From Virgibacillus sp. SK37 (GTDB taxonomy: Bacteria; Bacillota; Bacilli; Bacillales; Amphibacillaceae): 64,000 nucleotides of DNA. The stretch lies in contig NZ_CP007161.1 of the NCBI RefSeq assembly GCF_000725285.1, forward strand, positions 2,208,213 to 2,272,212. The letters run 5' to 3'. Shown here piece after piece: positions 62,653-64,000 of this stretch. A model generated the notes under the pieces. That model saw nothing but the letters and a program-made list of their open reading frames with translations. It was not told where the DNA came from and did no database searches. A program made the translations under genes and the position numbers. Position 1 is the first letter of the stretch. Each line of letters opens with the position of its first letter.

Positions 62653-63762
62653 CTAAATTTTTGTATATCTGCTTATATTTAGAAGTATCCCGACAGAACA
62701 CAATGTTAATGTTAGTGATGAGCCGCCATAGCTTAAAAATGGTAAGGTTATCCCTGTTACCGGTATGAGACCAATTACAACACTTATATTAATCATTGCT
62801 TGAATGGACAGCATAGATACAACACCTAATCCTAACAATCTGGCAAATAAATCAGGCGCTTCCAACGAAATTTTTATTCCCCTCCATAACATTAAGATAA
62901 ACAGACAAATAACAACACTACCACCAATAAAGCCAAGTTCTTCTCCAAGAATGGCAAAGATGAAATCCGTTTGTGGTTCAGGTAAATAGAAGTATTTTTG
63001 TAAGCTCTCCCCTAACCCCAACCCTAATAATCCCCCTGGACCAATGGCATATAAAGATTGAATGATTTGGAACCCGTCTCCGAGAGGATCTTCCCATGGA
63101 TTTAAAAAAGCAGTAATTCTACTAATACGATATGGTGCTGATATTATTAAGCCAACAAAGCCTATCAGACCCAATGCAGCCAGTCCAAAAAAATGGGATA
63201 GTCGCGCCCCAGTAACAAAAACCATTATCATAGACGTTAATACAAGTACCATACCTGTACCTAAATCAGGTTGCAACATAATTAGGCCAAAAGCGGTGAA
63301 TATGAGAATAATGGAAGGGAAAAAACCTTCTTTGAAGGAAGTAATCTTTTTTTGGTTCTTGGATAAAAAAGTTGCCAGAAAAATGATTAAGCCCAATTTC
63401 ATAAATTCTGACGGTTGTATACTAAATGCACCCACTCCAATCCAACTTTGTGCACCACCTCTGACCATACCTACACCGGGTATCAACACAAGGAATAACA
63501 AGAGGAAGCAAGAAAGAAGAATTGCTTTCGCATATTTCAACCAAGTTGAATATGGAATAAACATTACAATAAACATAGAAAAAATCCCTGCAGCAGCAAA
63601 CAATAGCTGTCTTTTCAAATAATAAAATGAGTCTCCAAACTTATACTCTGACCAAATATAAGAAGAGCTATAAACCATAACAATACCAATAATAAGCAAG
63701 CTTATGATTACTCCCAACAGAATATAATCCGGTTTATGGTAAGTTTTCACTGTTTTTTGCAA
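62653..63762 (-). CDS. spoVE: SEDS peptidoglycan polymerase SpoVE
   Basis: A 369-residue integral membrane glycosyltransferase of the SEDS family (FtsW/RodA/SpoVE), with about ten spans. VLIPGVGMVRGGAQSWIGVG, FMKLGLIIFLATFL, MLQPDLGTGMV, PWEDPLGDGFQIIQSLYAI and GLIPVTGITLPFLSYGGSS are near-identical to B. subtilis SpoVE. The start is TTG at 63762 (GAGGGG 9 nt upstream); the upstream TTG at 63831 has no ribosome site. Synthesises spore cortex peptidoglycan; it may also act in division. Confidence 0.93.
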   Translation of the reverse strand: MQKTVKTYHKPDYILLGVIISLLIIGIVMVYSSSYIWSEYKFGDSFYYLKRQLLFAAAGIFSMFIVMFIPYSTWLKYAKAILLSCFLLLFLVLIPGVGMVRGGAQSWIGVGAFSIQPSEFMKLGLIIFLATFLSKNQKKITSFKEGFFPSIILIFTAFGLIMLQPDLGTGMVLVLTSMIMVFVTGARLSHFFGLAALGLIGFVGLIISAPYRISRITAFLNPWEDPLGDGFQIIQSLYAIGPGGLLGLGLGESLQKYFYLPEPQTDFIFAILGEELGFIGGSVVICLFILMLWRGIKISLEAPDLFARLLGLGVVSMLSIQAMINISVVIGLIPVTGITLPFLSYGGSSLTLTLCSVGILLNISRYTKI

Positions 63763-63767
63763 AGAAA

Positions 63768-63800
63768 AACACCCCTCAAATTTAAAATAGCAGGGGTGTT
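63768..63800 (-). terminator. Terminator-like hairpin overlapping the spoVE ribosome site
   Basis: Minus strand AACACCCCT…AGGGGTGTT followed by TTTTC. The 3' arm contains the GAGGGGTG Shine-Dalgarno of spoVE. It may terminate murD transcripts and/or hide the ribosome site. Confidence 0.6.
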
Positions 63801-63840
63801 GTTTTGCTTCGTTTGATGCTTTAATCTTCAATTGTTTAAA

Positions 63841-63874
63841 ACAAGCCCCCTATCTTAATGTATGCACGGCTTGT
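63841..63874 (-). terminator. Hairpin at the murD stop
   Basis: ACAAGCC…GGCTTGT (7 bp, 20-nt loop) followed by TTTT on the minus strand, spanning the murD stop codon. A weak terminator or mRNA end structure. Confidence 0.5.
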
Positions 63875-64000
63875 ATAAACATGTCTCCTCTTTCTTCAAA
63901 GGTTTTATACTGATCCCAGCTTGCACACGCAGGGGATAGTAAAATTGTATCTGCAGGAGCGGAAAATTTATAAGCTTCTTTTACAGCCATCTGTACGTTT
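63850..64000 (-). CDS. murD: UDP-N-acetylmuramoylalanine–D-glutamate ligase, C-terminal end
   Basis: Only the last 49 residues are in the window. [20 protein letters not shown] and the end [10 protein letters not shown] match the MurD C-terminus. The rest of the gene is right of 64000. MurD adds D-glutamate to UDP-MurNAc-Ala. Its place before spoVE is as in B. subtilis. Confidence 0.93.
   Translation of the reverse strand, partial: NVQMAVKEAYKFSAPADTILLSPACASWDQYKTFEERGDMFIQAVHTLR

Overview
This 64 kb window is a chromosomal segment of a low-GC, endospore-forming member of the Bacillaceae. The gene content and order follow the smc–fapR–rpmB–prkC–priA–pyr–ileS–divIVA–spoIIG–ftsAZ segment known from Bacillus subtilis. 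Protein wording and the surrounding gene set suggest an Oceanobacillus/Virgibacillus-like genus, but that is inference without a search. Almost every gene is on the minus strand, so the window reads from right (cell division) to left (lipid synthesis, smc). I see no rRNA, tRNA, CRISPR array, transposase or prophage gene.

Reading along transcription, from right to left. 64.0–58.9 kb is the division cluster: the murD 3' end, spoVE, divIB, ftsA and ftsZ. murG and murB, which lie between spoVE and divIB in B. subtilis, are absent. 58.5–55.9 kb is the sporulation sigma cluster spoIIGA–sigE–sigG, with a well-formed sigma-F promoter and a leader hairpin that masks the sigG ribosome binding site. 55.9–52.0 kb holds ylmC, ylmD, ylmE, sepF, ylmG, ylmH and divIVA. 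51.98–48.9 kb is ileS behind a T-box. 48.2–46.8 kb is lspA and rluD. 46.8–36.4 kb is the pyrimidine operon pyrR-B-C-carA-carB-K-D-F-E. It has two PyrR attenuators and no uracil permease gene. 36.2–34.8 kb is a LysR regulator and an Ohr-type peroxidase. 34.8–30.3 kb is rqcH (plus strand) and a calcium ATPase. 30.0–16.7 kb holds remA, gmk, rpoZ, coaBC, priA, fmt, rsmB, prpC, prkC, rsgA, rpe, thiN and the tiny spoVM gene. 15.7–12.9 kb holds rpmB (plus), yloU and fakA. 12.9–2.9 kb has a plus-strand purine-type permease, sdaAB/sdaAA, recG, the fapR-plsX-fabD-fabG-acpP lipid operon and rnc. A small UPF0435/DUF1128 gene on the plus strand separates rnc from the truncated smc gene at the left edge.

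The genes couple fatty acid and phospholipid supply (FapR regulon, FakA), translation and ribosome quality control (Fmt, RsmB, RsgA, RpmB, RqcH, IleS), Ser/Thr phosphorylation (PrkC/PrpC), pyrimidine synthesis, and division and sporulation.

The least expected structure is a family of intergenic repeats at about 15.8, 28.0–28.7, 48.4–48.8 and 58.7–58.8 kb. Three copies are 450–690 bp near-palindromes and one is a short solo end. Each copy lies directly downstream of an intrinsic terminator, and all four share the same orientation relative to that terminator. I cannot match it to a described family from the sequence alone.
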